64,000 nt of DNA from Hymenobacter actinosclerus (GTDB lineage Bacteria; Bacteroidota; Bacteroidia; Cytophagales; Hymenobacteraceae). The notes under the pieces are model-generated. The model was given only the letters and a program-made list of their open reading frames with translations, did not search any database and had not been told where the DNA came from. Below, in pieces: positions 42,569 through 51,302 of this stretch (position 1 is its first letter; the number at the start of each line of letters is the position of its first letter). Position numbers and translations under genes: made by a program. The stretch lies in contig NZ_FOHS01000002.1 of the NCBI RefSeq assembly GCF_900111515.1, positions 992,001 through 1,056,000 on the forward strand. The letters are read 5' to 3'.

Positions 42569-44452
42569 ATGTCCAGCACTCTGCAAGCCGTTCATAACAT
42601 CCCCGAAATCTGCGCGCAGCTGGGCATTACGGACGTGGTGTTGTCGCCGGGCAGCCGGTGCGCGCCGCTGACCATTGCCTTTGCGCGCCACCCGGCCATT
42701 ACGGTGCGCACGGTGCCCGACGAGCGGGCCGCCGCCTTCATCGGCCTCGGGCTGGCCCAGGCCCAGCGGCGGGCGGTGGCGCTGGTGTGCACCTCGGGCA
42801 CGGCCGGCCTCAACTACGCGCCCGCCGTGGCCGAAGCCTTTTTCCAGCAGATTCCGCTGGTGGTATTCACGGCCGACCGCCCCCCGGAATGGATTGACCA
42901 GCTCGACGGCCAGACCATCCGCCAGACCGACCTGTACGGCCGCCACGCCAAAGGCTCGTTCACCTTCCCCCCCGACACCATCCACCCCGACGCCCGGTGG
43001 CACGCGGCGCGCCTCGTGGGCGAGGCCATCAACCTGGCCGAGCAGTTTCCGGCCGGGCCGGTGCAGGTAAACGTGCCGTTGCGCGAGCCCTTCTACCCCA
43101 AGCCTGGCGAGGAGCTGGCATTCGGGCCGGTGAAAGTAACGCGCGAGCTGCCCGGCCGCCCCCAGCTGCCCGCCGCCACGCTCCAGGAGCTGCGCGAAAC
43201 GTTGCGTGACACCAGCCGCGTGCTGGTAGTAAGCGGCCAGCACCCGGCCGATGTAGCCTTGCAGCTGGCGTTGCGCGGGTTTGCCACCGCCTGGCAGGTG
43301 CCGGTAGTGGGCGACCTGATTGCCAACCTGCACCAGCCCACCGCCGCCAGCCTCAACCAGCACCCGCGCTTTATCGGCCGGCAGGATGTGTTTCTGGCCG
43401 TGCCCGGGCCCGGCCTCAAGGAGGCGCTACGGCCCGAGATGCTCATCACCTTCGGCCAGTCGCTTATTTCCAAGGCGCTCAAGCTCTACCTGCGCCAGCA
43501 CCGCCCCACCCAACACTGGCACGTCCAGGCCGCCGGCCCGGTGGCCGACACCTTCCAGTCGCTCACCCAGGTTATTCGGATGGAGCCGGCTGATTTCTTC
43601 GCCGCGCTAAGCATCGGAAACGAGGATTCGGAGGGCCTGAACGAGAAGGTGGCTTTTCCTTTCGAGACTGCCGCGCCGGACCGCAACGTGCTGCCCGCCG
43701 ACGCTACCCGGGTGGCCCCGCGGCCCCGTCTTAACTGGTCCGCGCCAACTGAAACGGACACGGCCAAAACCGCCTACCTGCGGCCCTGGCTGGCGGCCGA
43801 GAACTGGGCCGGCGGCCTGCTGGCGGGCTTTATGCAGCAGCCCGAGCAGCCCTTCAACGAGTTCACTACCATTTTCCGGGCGCTGCAACTGCTGCCCGAC
43901 GGCGCGGCGCTGCACCTGGCCAACAGCATGGCGGTGCGCTATGCCAATATTCTGGGCTTGCCGGCCGGGCACGGGGCCGAGGTGTTTGCCAACCGCGGCA
44001 CCAGCGGCATTGATGGCTGCACGAGCACGGCCGTAGGCGCGGCGCTGGCCCAGCCCAACCGGCCGGTGGTGCTGCTCACCGGCGACGTGGCGTTTTTTTA
44101 CGACCGCAACGCATTCTGGCACAACTACCCGGTGCCCAACCTGCGCGTCGTGCTGCTCAACAACCACGCGGGCGGCATCTTCCGCCTCATCGACGGGCCC
44201 CGCCAGCAGCCCGAGCTGGAGGAGTTTTTCGAAACGCGCCAGCCGCTGACAGCCGAGAATACGGCCCGCGACTTTGGGCTGCGCTACTTCCCAATTTCTA
44301 CTTTCGCTGAACTTGACGCCGCCTTGCCGGTTTTCCTGACGGCCGAAGGCGGCGCGACTCTGCTCGAAGTCTTTACCGACTCGAAAACCAACGCCGAGTT
44401 TTTTGAGCAGTACCGTACTTTGGTGCGCACCTCCTTCAGTTCGCCATCCTGA
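42569..44452 (+). CDS. menD: SEPHCHC synthase MenD
   Basis: 627 residues. A ThDP-dependent enzyme that joins 2-oxoglutarate to isochorismate. Typical segments are VVLSPGSRCAPLTIAFARHP, the glutamate/TPP part PDERAAAFIGLGLAQAQRR, CTSGTAGLNYAPAVAEAFFQ, and ANRGTSGIDGCTSTAVGAAL with LLTGDVAFFYDRNAF for the Mg-TPP site. The Met at 42569 is chosen; the frame extends upstream into the hairpin element. It sits between menF and menB. Confidence 0.95.
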   Translation: MSSTLQAVHNIPEICAQLGITDVVLSPGSRCAPLTIAFARHPAITVRTVPDERAAAFIGLGLAQAQRRAVALVCTSGTAGLNYAPAVAEAFFQQIPLVVFTADRPPEWIDQLDGQTIRQTDLYGRHAKGSFTFPPDTIHPDARWHAARLVGEAINLAEQFPAGPVQVNVPLREPFYPKPGEELAFGPVKVTRELPGRPQLPAATLQELRETLRDTSRVLVVSGQHPADVALQLALRGFATAWQVPVVGDLIANLHQPTAASLNQHPRFIGRQDVFLAVPGPGLKEALRPEMLITFGQSLISKALKLYLRQHRPTQHWHVQAAGPVADTFQSLTQVIRMEPADFFAALSIGNEDSEGLNEKVAFPFETAAPDRNVLPADATRVAPRPRLNWSAPTETDTAKTAYLRPWLAAENWAGGLLAGFMQQPEQPFNEFTTIFRALQLLPDGAALHLANSMAVRYANILGLPAGHGAEVFANRGTSGIDGCTSTAVGAALAQPNRPVVLLTGDVAFFYDRNAFWHNYPVPNLRVVLLNNHAGGIFRLIDGPRQQPELEEFFETRQPLTAENTARDFGLRYFPISTFAELDAALPVFLTAEGGATLLEVFTDSKTNAEFFEQYRTLVRTSFSSPS

Positions 44453-44485
44453 GCAAATTTTCTTACAACTAATACCTCTTCTACT

Positions 44486-45310
44486 ATGTCAGAAAAAATT
44501 GACTGGACCCCGATCAAGGAGTTCAAGGAAATTCTCTTCACTCAGCACGGCGGCATCGCCAAAATCAGCATCAACCGGCCCGAGGTGCACAACGCCTTCA
44601 CGCCGCTCACGGTGCAGGAGATGATTGAGGCCATGCATATCTGCCGCGACCGAACCGATATCGGCGTGGTGGTGTTTACGGGTGAGGGCGGCAAGGCCTT
44701 CTGCTCGGGCGGCGACCAGAGCGTGCGCGGCCACGGCGGCTACGTGGGCGAGGACGCCGTGCCCCGCCTCAACGTACTCGATCTGCAGAAGCTGATTCGG
44801 TCCTTGCCCAAGCCTGTAATTGCCATGGTGGCCGGCTGGGCCATCGGGGGCGGGCACGTGCTGCACGTGGTTTGCGACCTGACCATTGCCGCCGACAACG
44901 CCCGCTTCGGCCAGACCGGCCCCAAGGTGGGCTCGTTCGATGGCGGCTTCGGCGCCTCGTACCTGGCGCGCGTGGTGGGCCAGAAGAAGGCCCGCGAAAT
45001 CTGGTTCCTCTGCGACCAGTACGACGCTCAGGAAGCCCTCGATATGGGCCTGGTAAACACCGTGGTGCCCCTCGATAAGCTGGAGGAAACCACCGTGGCC
45101 TGGTGCAACAAAATTCTGCAGCGCAGCCCACTGGCGTTGCGCATGCTCAAGTCGAGCCTCAACGCCGAACTCGACGGACAGGCCGGCATTCAGGAGCTGG
45201 CCGGCAACGCCACGCTGCTCTACTACCTGAGCGAGGAGGCCAAGGAGGGCCGCAACGCCTTCATCGAGAAGCGCCAGCCCGACTTTGACAAGTATCCCAA
45301 GTTTCCGTAA
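44486..45310 (+). CDS. menB: 1,4-dihydroxy-2-naphthoyl-CoA synthase
   Basis: 274 residues of the crotonase fold. It has [19 protein letters not shown] (oxyanion hole and N-terminal loop), [17 protein letters not shown] and [19 protein letters not shown], all matching MenB, plus [10 protein letters not shown] and the C-terminal [13 protein letters not shown] [13 protein letters not shown]. It closes the second ring from o-succinylbenzoyl-CoA. It starts 33 bp after menD and ends at a strong terminator. Confidence 0.95.
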   Translation: MSEKIDWTPIKEFKEILFTQHGGIAKISINRPEVHNAFTPLTVQEMIEAMHICRDRTDIGVVVFTGEGGKAFCSGGDQSVRGHGGYVGEDAVPRLNVLDLQKLIRSLPKPVIAMVAGWAIGGGHVLHVVCDLTIAADNARFGQTGPKVGSFDGGFGASYLARVVGQKKAREIWFLCDQYDAQEALDMGLVNTVVPLDKLEETTVAWCNKILQRSPLALRMLKSSLNAELDGQAGIQELAGNATLLYYLSEEAKEGRNAFIEKRQPDFDKYPKFP

Positions 45311-45330
45311 CTGCTATTTGCGGCCGGTTG

Positions 45331-45367
45331 AAAAAAGGGTTTGTGCTGCGGCGCAAACCCTTTTTTT
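45331..45367 (+). terminator. Intrinsic terminator after menB
   Basis: AAAAAAGGGTTTG (45331-45343) pairs with CAAACCCTTTTTTT (45354-45367), with a short GC loop and a seven-T run. Confidence 0.9.
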
Positions 45368-45418
45368 AGTAGTTTGGCCTTCATCGTCCTCTGCATTCCG
45401 GATTGCTTTAGTTCTGCT

Positions 45419-46138
45419 ATGAGTCGCCTGACCAACTTTTTACGCAAGCTCCGGCCGGGACAGGGCAATGCCCGGGTGCTCGAAACCTTCAACCTGGAGC
45501 AATACGGCGCCCGCAACCTCGATGCCTACGACCTGACCAAGCCCTACCGGATGCTGGCGCCGACCGAGGTGCGGGCCATGGCGCTGGGGCTGCCGCTGTT
45601 TTTCTGGTCCGATTTGCCCATCCGGCTGCTGGCCCAGCTCAAGCCCGGCCCCTACGCCGAAGACAAAGCCTCGCTGGCCGAGTGGTGGGGCATCAACGAT
45701 GCCGAAGAAGCCCACGACATCCTACACTGGCTGCGGCTCGAAGGCCACCGCACCGAGTACCAGCCCCGGCTCAAAACCGAGTCGCTGCACTGGCACCGGC
45801 AGTTCGAGGCCAACCCGTTTCTGGCCAAGCGGCCCGTAACCAACATCGGGGGCTGGGACTACGTGCGGCTGGTGTGCGTGGCGCGCTGGTGCTACGATTA
45901 CGGCTACCTGAGCTGGGAGCAGGCCTGGCCCTTTATGGATGTGGGGGCCCGCCTGGCCCTGCGCGACTTCGACTCCTGGGAAAGCCTGGCCGCCAGCTTC
46001 ATGGCCGGCCGCCTCATGTGGATGCCCGAAAATCCCAACCACGGCAAAATGGCCGCCAACCTCAAAGTGCTGGTCGAGTCGCCCACCAGCCCGTGGCGGC
46101 AGATTCCGTGGCAGCCCTACCCCGTGCCGACGGCCTGA
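45419..46138 (+). CDS. DUF1266 protein
   Basis: 239 residues, soluble. The C-terminal part fits DUF1266: GWDYVRLVCVARWCYDYGYL, then SWEQAWPFMDVGARLAL and SWESLAASFMAGRLMWMPEN. The function is unknown. The Met at 45419 is chosen because the upstream frame crosses the menB terminator. The last codons form the left arm of a 23-bp hairpin whose loop holds the stop codon. Confidence 0.75.
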   Translation: MSRLTNFLRKLRPGQGNARVLETFNLEQYGARNLDAYDLTKPYRMLAPTEVRAMALGLPLFFWSDLPIRLLAQLKPGPYAEDKASLAEWWGINDAEEAHDILHWLRLEGHRTEYQPRLKTESLHWHRQFEANPFLAKRPVTNIGGWDYVRLVCVARWCYDYGYLSWEQAWPFMDVGARLALRDFDSWESLAASFMAGRLMWMPENPNHGKMAANLKVLVESPTSPWRQIPWQPYPVPTA

Positions 46139-46161
46139 CGGCACGGGGTAGGGCTGCCACG
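46107..46161 (+). terminator. Hairpin across the DUF1266 stop codon
   Basis: Positions 46107-46129 and 46139-46161 are perfect 23-bp inverted repeats. The nine-base loop contains the TGA stop (46136-46138), so the left arm is coding sequence. No T-run follows. Confidence 0.65.
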
Positions 46162-46262
46162 TACAGAATTCAGGCAAATCAGCCACGTAATCGGGGGATT
46201 TTATAGCAGCGGGCCGAATGCCACCGTAGAGGAAGGCACTTTCCACGCAACCAGCTCTCCTG

Positions 46263-46730
46263 ATGAACCATAACCCCTACCCCCGTTTTTTCCTGATGCT
46301 CGCCGTGTCGTTCGTCATCATGTACGTGGTCATGTACCTGAACACTTACGAGTTCGACCACGTGTACTTCAGCCTCACGCGCTTCTACATGACCATGCTC
46401 ATGATTACGACCATGGCCGTGGTGATGCTGCTGTTCATGCTGAAAATGTATACCAACCCCGTCCGCAACGCGCTGATTATTGCGGGCAGCATTTCGGTGT
46501 TTATTGCCTCGCTGCTGATGGTTCGGGCGCAGACGTTTGTGGATGATAGGCTCTGGATGAAGGCCATGATTCCGCACCATTCCATTGCCATTATGGTCAG
46601 CAAGCGGGCCACTATCAACGACCCCGAAGTGCGGCAGCTGGCCGACAGCATTATTGCGGCTCAGGAGCGGGAAATCGGGCAAATGAAGACGATGCTTGCC
46701 CGCCTCGGGCACGAAAAGGCGGCGCAGTAG
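46263..46730 (+). CDS. DUF305 membrane protein
   Basis: 155 residues. Three helices fill the first 90 residues. The C-terminal DUF305 signature is WMKAMIPHHSIAIMVSKRA followed by EVRQLADSIIAAQEREIGQM; HH and the acidic residues could bind metal. Related proteins sit near copper or heavy-metal genes, but nothing here proves metal handling. It stands alone between hairpins. Confidence 0.85.
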   Translation: MNHNPYPRFFLMLAVSFVIMYVVMYLNTYEFDHVYFSLTRFYMTMLMITTMAVVMLLFMLKMYTNPVRNALIIAGSISVFIASLLMVRAQTFVDDRLWMKAMIPHHSIAIMVSKRATINDPEVRQLADSIIAAQEREIGQMKTMLARLGHEKAAQ

Positions 46731-46766
46731 CCGGGCAGTATCCGGCGCCCCTTCGCTAAAGCGTGC

Positions 46767-46799
46767 AAGCGGCGGCCCGAACTGCTCGGGCCGCCGCTT
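46767..46799. terminator. GC-rich terminator hairpin
   Basis: AAGCGGCGGCCCGA (46767-46780) and TCGGGCCGCCGCTT (46786-46799) are exact complements with a five-base loop. It lies between DUF305 and a possible small minus-strand gene. Confidence 0.7.
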
Positions 46800-46820
46800 C
46801 CACGTTTCGCAGGAATGCGC

Positions 46821-47033
46821 CTAGAAGATGGAACCCAGGCCGCGGCAGGCTTCGCACCAGCTGTAAAAGCTGCGCATCCGCTCGTCGTGGCGCTCCTGCC
46901 TGCGCCGCCGACGCGCTTCGCGGATGGTTCCGGCCATCAGGCGCAGGCGCTGAAGGCGGCGACGGAGGGCCGAATAATGGTGGTAAACGAAAGTTCGGGC
47001 CGGCTGCAGGGATGTAGGGGCAAAGGCATACAT
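46821..47033 (-). CDS. Possible small basic protein
   Basis: 70 residues from the Met at 47031-47033 (MYAFAPTSLQPARTFVYHHY). It is rich in Arg (RRRLQRLRL, REARRRRRQERHDERMR) and ends SWCEACRGLGSIF. The AT-rich tract just upstream (47060-47105) could hold a promoter. No family is recognised; it may be a chance frame. Confidence 0.35.
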   Translation of the reverse strand: MYAFAPTSLQPARTFVYHHYSALRRRLQRLRLMAGTIREARRRRRQERHDERMRSFYSWCEACRGLGSIF

Positions 47034-47176
47034 GGCAGTAAGGGCTGGTGGACAGCTTAATATACAAAAAAAATCGGCCATCTTTTCAATAACAAACGTT
47101 TTTCAGGCTATCATCAGCCTATTTCCCAAGGCGCAGGTTAATTGATAAGCTTCTGGCTCTGCCGCATCCCCGCCCG

Positions 47177-47629
47177 ATGAACAACCCCGATTTCCACCGC
47201 GCCATCGGCCGCATCCGGCGGCGGCACTGGCTGCACTACGCGGTACAGAGCCTGCTGATGGGCGGGTTGGTGCTGGCTATGCGCCGGGCGCTGACGGCTA
47301 CCGGGCCGGAGCCGCTTCCGCTGAGTTCGGGGCCGGGCCTGGCATTGCTGGCCGGCGGGGCGCTGCTGGCGGGCCTGGGGCTGCTTTGGCTGCGGCGGCG
47401 CATGGTGCCCAACCTGCGCCGGCGGGCCGAAGAAAACCTGCGCGTTTACCAGAGCCGCATGGTGCTTCAGAACAGTCTGCTGCTGCTTTCGGGCCTGCCG
47501 CTGCTGCTGGCCTACGGGCTGGTGGGCAGTCTGCCGGCGCTGCTGGCGTATATGGTGCTGATGCCGGTGCTGGCGCGACTCTCCGCACCCTCGGCCGAAG
47601 CCTACCAGCGCTGGCTGCTGAGCCGCTAG
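47177..47629 (+). CDS. Small membrane protein (hypothetical)
   Basis: 150 residues with about four hydrophobic segments and basic N terminus (FHRAIGRIRRRHWLHYAV). No named family recognised. It lies 177 bp upstream of menE on the same strand. Its GC-rich codon use matches neighbours, so it is likely a real gene of unknown role. Confidence 0.6.
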   Translation: MNNPDFHRAIGRIRRRHWLHYAVQSLLMGGLVLAMRRALTATGPEPLPLSSGPGLALLAGGALLAGLGLLWLRRRMVPNLRRRAEENLRVYQSRMVLQNSLLLLSGLPLLLAYGLVGSLPALLAYMVLMPVLARLSAPSAEAYQRWLLSR

Positions 47630-47631
47630 TC

Positions 47632-47676
47632 GGTTGCCAGTTTTCAGTTGCCGGTTGCCGGTTGCCCGTTGTTTGG
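47632..47676. repeat. GGTTGCC low-complexity tract
   Basis: Tandem-like GTTGCCAGTTTTCAGTTGCC and GGTTGCCGGTTGCC units directly after the 47177-47629 stop. No matching complementary arm was found nearby. Confidence 0.5.
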
Positions 47677-47806
47677 ACGGTTGGACTGACCGGAGGCTTT
47701 TGCTGGTGCTGGGGCCGATGCTGCCACCCGGGCCGCCGGTGCTACGTAAATTTATACCCGTCTCGCAACTCACTTCGCGCCGAGTCTACATCTGTCTTCC
47801 CTGCTT

Positions 47807-48940
47807 ATGAATTCTGCTTCTGTTTCTGCCGACCGCGCCGCCCTCCGCCTGCCTGATTCCCTGCTGCTCAACGGCCGCGAATTTTACTACGCCGACATTC
47901 GGCAGTACCCCGCCCAGGCCCCGGCCGAGCTCAACGGCTACGAGGCCCGCGTGCTCGATTTCGTGCGCCAGTGGCTTAATGGAGCCCAGGAGTTCACCCT
48001 GACCACCTCGGGCTCGACGGGTCCGCCCCAGCCGGTGCACTTCCGGCGCCAGCAGCTCGAAGCCTCGGCCCGCCGCACCGGCGACTATTTCGACCTGGGG
48101 CCCGGTGAGCGGCTGCTCGTGTGCCTGAACTGCGAGTACGTGGGCGGGCTGATGATGCTGGTGCGCGGCCTGGAGCGCCGCATGCACCTGACCATCGTGG
48201 AGCCCCAGGCCAACCCGCTGGCCCTGGTAGCGCCCGACGCCTCGTTCGATTTCACGGCCCTGGTGCCGTTACAGCTGCGGGCGCTGCTGGCCGCCGGCCA
48301 GGCCCCGCGCCTCAACCAGCTGCGCGCCATTCTGGTGGGCGGTGCGCCGGTCGAGGCTGGTTTGGCCCACGAAATTGAGGAACTGACGGTGCCCGTGTAC
48401 CTGACCTACGGCATGACGGAAACGGCCTCCCATATTGCCCTGCGCCGCCTCAACGGCCCGCAAGCCAACTCCGCCTACCAGGTGCTGCCCGGCATTGCGG
48501 TAGCCCAGGACGAGCGCGGCTGCCTGACAGTGCGCGCCGACGTTACGAACGACGAGCTCATCATCACCAACGACCTCATCCGCCTGGCCCCCGACGCCCG
48601 CAGCTTCGAGTGGCTGGGCCGCGCCGACTTCATAATAAACAGCGGCGGCGTGAAGGTACCGGCCGAAAAAGTAGAGCGGGTGCTGGAGCTGGCCCTGATG
48701 GAGCTGGGCCTCAACCGCCGCGCCTTCGTGGCCGGCCGCCCCGATGAGCGCCTGGGTCAGCAGGTGACGGCCTTTATCGAGGGCGGGGCGCTGCCCGAAA
48801 CGCAGCAGCAGCAGTTGCGCGAGTTGCTGGGCCAGCGCCTGGACCGCTACGAGCAGCCCCGGCAGCTGGTTTTCGTGCCCGAATTCCAAACCACCGCCTC
48901 CGGAAAACTCGACCGGAAAGCTACGCTCAAGGTGAAATAG
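47807..48940 (+). CDS. menE: o-Succinylbenzoate-CoA ligase
   Basis: 377 residues, a compact acyl-CoA ligase of the ANL fold. Key motifs are the P-loop TLTTSGSTGPPQPV, YGMTETASHIALRR, and the hinge/catalytic Lys at FQTTASGKLDRKATL. It activates o-succinylbenzoate for MenB. It is shorter than E. coli MenE (about 450), which is usual in Bacteroidota. The menaquinone context at 40561-45310 supports the assignment over a generic ligase. Its stop codon starts a GGTGA-type array. Confidence 0.9.
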   Translation: MNSASVSADRAALRLPDSLLLNGREFYYADIRQYPAQAPAELNGYEARVLDFVRQWLNGAQEFTLTTSGSTGPPQPVHFRRQQLEASARRTGDYFDLGPGERLLVCLNCEYVGGLMMLVRGLERRMHLTIVEPQANPLALVAPDASFDFTALVPLQLRALLAAGQAPRLNQLRAILVGGAPVEAGLAHEIEELTVPVYLTYGMTETASHIALRRLNGPQANSAYQVLPGIAVAQDERGCLTVRADVTNDELIITNDLIRLAPDARSFEWLGRADFIINSGGVKVPAEKVERVLELALMELGLNRRAFVAGRPDERLGQQVTAFIEGGALPETQQQQLRELLGQRLDRYEQPRQLVFVPEFQTTASGKLDRKATLKVK

Positions 48941-48950
48941 TGAGGTGGTG

Positions 48951-49030
48951 AAATGGTGAGTTTGCTGTTTGACGGAGCCTTATTGCGCCATATGCGCCGA
49001 TGGCCGCATCGAACAGCAAACTCACCATTT
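48951..49030. repeat. Hairpin with GGTGAG array between converging genes menE and 49051-49734
   Basis: The 19-bp arms 48951-48969 and 49012-49030 (AAATGGTGAGTTTGCTGTT and its complement) are exact. Short GGTGAG/CTCACC units extend outward to both stop codons (menE TAG 48938-48940 and TAA complement 49051-49053). The loop is 42 nt. Confidence 0.75.
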
Positions 49031-49050
49031 CTCCATCTCACCATCTAACC

Positions 49051-49734
49051 TTATTCATCCTCGCCCCAGTCCTGGCTGAGGAGGCGCTCGTGGCCGCGGA
49101 ATACTTTGTAGAGGTCGCCCAAAAAGAGTTTGGCGCGGGCGAAGAAGATGTAGCCGCTGATCTGGTCTTCGGGCTGCTGGCCCGAGGCAAAAACCTGCCG
49201 GTAGCCCGTGCCGGCCCCGATGCCCACCCAGCGGAAAATGCGGTAGTGCGCCCCTACGGAGGGCTCAACCAGGTACAATACCCGGCGGCTGCTCCGCTCA
49301 CTGTGACCATCGGGAAAGAAAAACCGGGTGTAGTAAGAGCCCACGCCGATTTGAAGCGGGGTACTTAGCTCCCAACGCCGGTTGCCGATGAACACGTATT
49401 CGCCGTAGCCGGCCACGTAGCGGAAGCGCACCTCATCGCGGGTGCCGGCCGGCAGGCCCTCGGGCAAGGCCTGGCGGGTAAGCAGCCCACCCGACAGGCG
49501 GTAAAACCCCAGGCCGGTCCGCCACCGCCCCCGCCACTCGACGCCGCCCCGCAGCCCGTTGATGCCCACCACTTTGCCGTTGATGATGGAAAAGCGCTGA
49601 TCGATCTGAAACACGGCCCGGCGGTGGCTCCGGCGCACGAAAGTGCTGTCGGGGGGGCTGGCGGCCCGTGCCGGCTGGGCAGCCAGCCCCCCGGCCAGCA
49701 GTGGGAACACAACAAAAAAGGAACGGGCTTTCAC
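49051..49734 (-). CDS. Exported beta-rich hypothetical protein
   Basis: 227 residues from a GTG at 49732-49734. The signal peptide is VKARSFFVVFPLLAGGLAAQ. The rest alternates aromatic and polar residues in short beta strands (GLGFYRLSGG, FRYVAGYGEYVFIG, IGVGSYYTRFFFPDG), like an outer-membrane beta-barrel of the porin or OmpW type. No specific family. A perfect -7 element lies five bases upstream, so the message may be leaderless. Confidence 0.65.
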   Translation of the reverse strand: MKARSFFVVFPLLAGGLAAQPARAASPPDSTFVRRSHRRAVFQIDQRFSIINGKVVGINGLRGGVEWRGRWRTGLGFYRLSGGLLTRQALPEGLPAGTRDEVRFRYVAGYGEYVFIGNRRWELSTPLQIGVGSYYTRFFFPDGHSERSSRRVLYLVEPSVGAHYRIFRWVGIGAGTGYRQVFASGQQPEDQISGYIFFARAKLFLGDLYKVFRGHERLLSQDWGEDE

Positions 49735-49738
49735 AGCC

Positions 49739-49746
49739 CAAAGGTA
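49739..49746 (-). promoter_or_regulatory. -7 element overlapping the start of the barrel-like gene
   Basis: Minus-strand TACCTTTG, exact to consensus. Its last base is 4 bp before the GTG, so the transcript would begin at or very near the start codon. Confidence 0.5.
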
Positions 49747-49898
49747 CGGCGCGGGTGGCGCGGTGGTTGGCAACCCGGCCCCGCCTCACCCCCACCGGGC
49801 CGCTGCTTCGCCCCCGGCCAGCTTCGGCTCACCCCCAAACAGCTAGGTTTCACGGCTGGGCGTGAGCACCTTTGGTTCGTCAACCAACTCTGCTGCTC

Positions 49899-50357
49899 AT
49901 GCCACTTTCCCCCGACTTTCTGTTTGCCGTGGCCAACCCGGTGGCCCTGCTGGGCTGGGCCCTGCTGGTGCTGGCGCCGCACTGGCGGATAACGCGCTGG
50001 GTGGTGCTAAGTGGGGCGTTGCCCCTGCTGCTGGCCGCTGCCTACGCCCTGCTTATCGGGGGCCACTACCTGGGCGCGCACGCATCGGAGGGCGGTTTCA
50101 GCTCGCTGAGCGGGGTGGCGGCGCTGTTTCGCAACCCGTGGGCGCTACTGGCCGGCTGGATGCATTACCTGTGCTTCGATATGTGCCTGGGCATCTGGGA
50201 AAGCCTGGATGCGCGGCGGCGCGGGGTGCCCCACGGGCTGCTGGTGCCCTGCCTGCTGCTCACGTTTCTGCTGGGCCCGGTGGGACTGCTGCTCTACGCG
50301 GCAGTGCGGCGCTTTTACCCGCTTAAAACAGCTTCCATTTCTACCGTCAGCCAGTAA
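49899..50357 (+). CDS. ABA4-like membrane protein (DUF4281)
   Basis: 152 residues with about four helices. The pattern FLFAVANPVALLGWALLVLA, and later GWMHYLCFDMCLGIWESLDA with LLLTFLLGPVGLLLY, matches ABA4/DUF4281. Plant ABA4 acts in neoxanthin formation; bacterial members are uncharacterised but often near carotenoid or membrane genes. The start at 49899 is preferred over 49872. Confidence 0.8.
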   Translation: MPLSPDFLFAVANPVALLGWALLVLAPHWRITRWVVLSGALPLLLAAAYALLIGGHYLGAHASEGGFSSLSGVAALFRNPWALLAGWMHYLCFDMCLGIWESLDARRRGVPHGLLVPCLLLTFLLGPVGLLLYAAVRRFYPLKTASISTVSQ

Positions 50358-50369
50358 AAACCTACTGCT

Positions 50370-51221
50370 ATGGCTAGTCTACCACTTCCTGAAACCCTGC
50401 TGGAACTCCCCACCAGCCCCCGCTGGCCTGGCGCGCTGGCCCGCCAGTTACGGCAGCTGCACCACGCCAACCCCGTACTGAGCGCGGTGGGCTGGCTGCA
50501 CGTAGCCTTGCTGCTGCTGGCCCTGGCACTACTGCCCTTCGACGGGCGGGTGGTAACGGGCCTGCCGGTGTGGATTAAGCCCGCCAAATTCGCCGTTTCG
50601 GTGGCGCTGTACGTCTGGTCGCTGGGCTGGCTGCTGGCCGGGTTGCCGGCCCAGGCCCAGCGGGCCGTGCGCGGACTGAGCTGGGGCGTGGCGGTGAGTA
50701 TGGTGGTGGAAATCGGCTGCATATTTCTGCAAGCCGCCCGCGGCACTACCTCCCACTACAACAACGCCAGCCTGTTCGATGGCGTGGTATTCGGGCTGAT
50801 GGGCGTGTTTATTCTGGTGAACACGCTGCTGACGATTTGGGCCGTTTACCTGGTGTGGCGGCACCGGCCCGCCGGCCCGGCCGGCTACGTGTGGGGTGTG
50901 CGGCTGGGGCTGGGGCTGTTTCTGGTGGGCTCGGTGCTGGGCGGCGTTATGATTCGGCTGGGCCAGCACACCGTAGGCGCGCCCGACGGCGGCCCCGGCC
51001 TGCCGGGCCTGGGCTGGAGCACCCGCGCCGGCGACCTGCGGGCCGCCCATTTTCTGGGGCTGCACTCCTTGCAAATGGTGCCGCTGCTGGGCTGGGCCCT
51101 CAGCCACTGGCTACCCCGTCGCGCCGTGCTGCTTACCTGGCTGGGAGCCGCCCTGTACGCCGCGGCCGTAGCCGGGCTGTTCGCGCTGGCCCTGTGCGGG
51201 GTGCCGTTACTTAGTGCTTAG
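50370..51221 (+). CDS. Seven-TM membrane protein (hypothetical)
   Basis: 283 residues, about seven helices. The segments WIKPAKFAVSVALYVWSLGW and LRAAHFLGLHSLQMVPLLGW recur in Bacteroidota hypothetical proteins. It starts 12 bp after the ABA4-like gene, so the two form a pair. Function unknown; the histidines near LHSLQMVP could be structural. Confidence 0.7.
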   Translation: MASLPLPETLLELPTSPRWPGALARQLRQLHHANPVLSAVGWLHVALLLLALALLPFDGRVVTGLPVWIKPAKFAVSVALYVWSLGWLLAGLPAQAQRAVRGLSWGVAVSMVVEIGCIFLQAARGTTSHYNNASLFDGVVFGLMGVFILVNTLLTIWAVYLVWRHRPAGPAGYVWGVRLGLGLFLVGSVLGGVMIRLGQHTVGAPDGGPGLPGLGWSTRAGDLRAAHFLGLHSLQMVPLLGWALSHWLPRRAVLLTWLGAALYAAAVAGLFALALCGVPLLSA

Positions 51222-51228
51222 TGGAAAA

Positions 51229-51285
51229 CGTCATTCAGGGCATGTTGCGCAAGGCCGAAGAATCTTGCGTGCAGCCGCCACTGAC
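51229..51285. repeat. Half copy of the GTCATTCTGAGCG hairpin element
   Basis: AACGTCATTCAGGGCATG... to AATCTTGCGTGC resembles the left half of the element at 52401, but the right arm is missing. It lies between the seven-TM gene and the histidine kinase. Confidence 0.5.
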
Positions 51286-51302
51286 TTACTACCTTTAATC
51301 AC

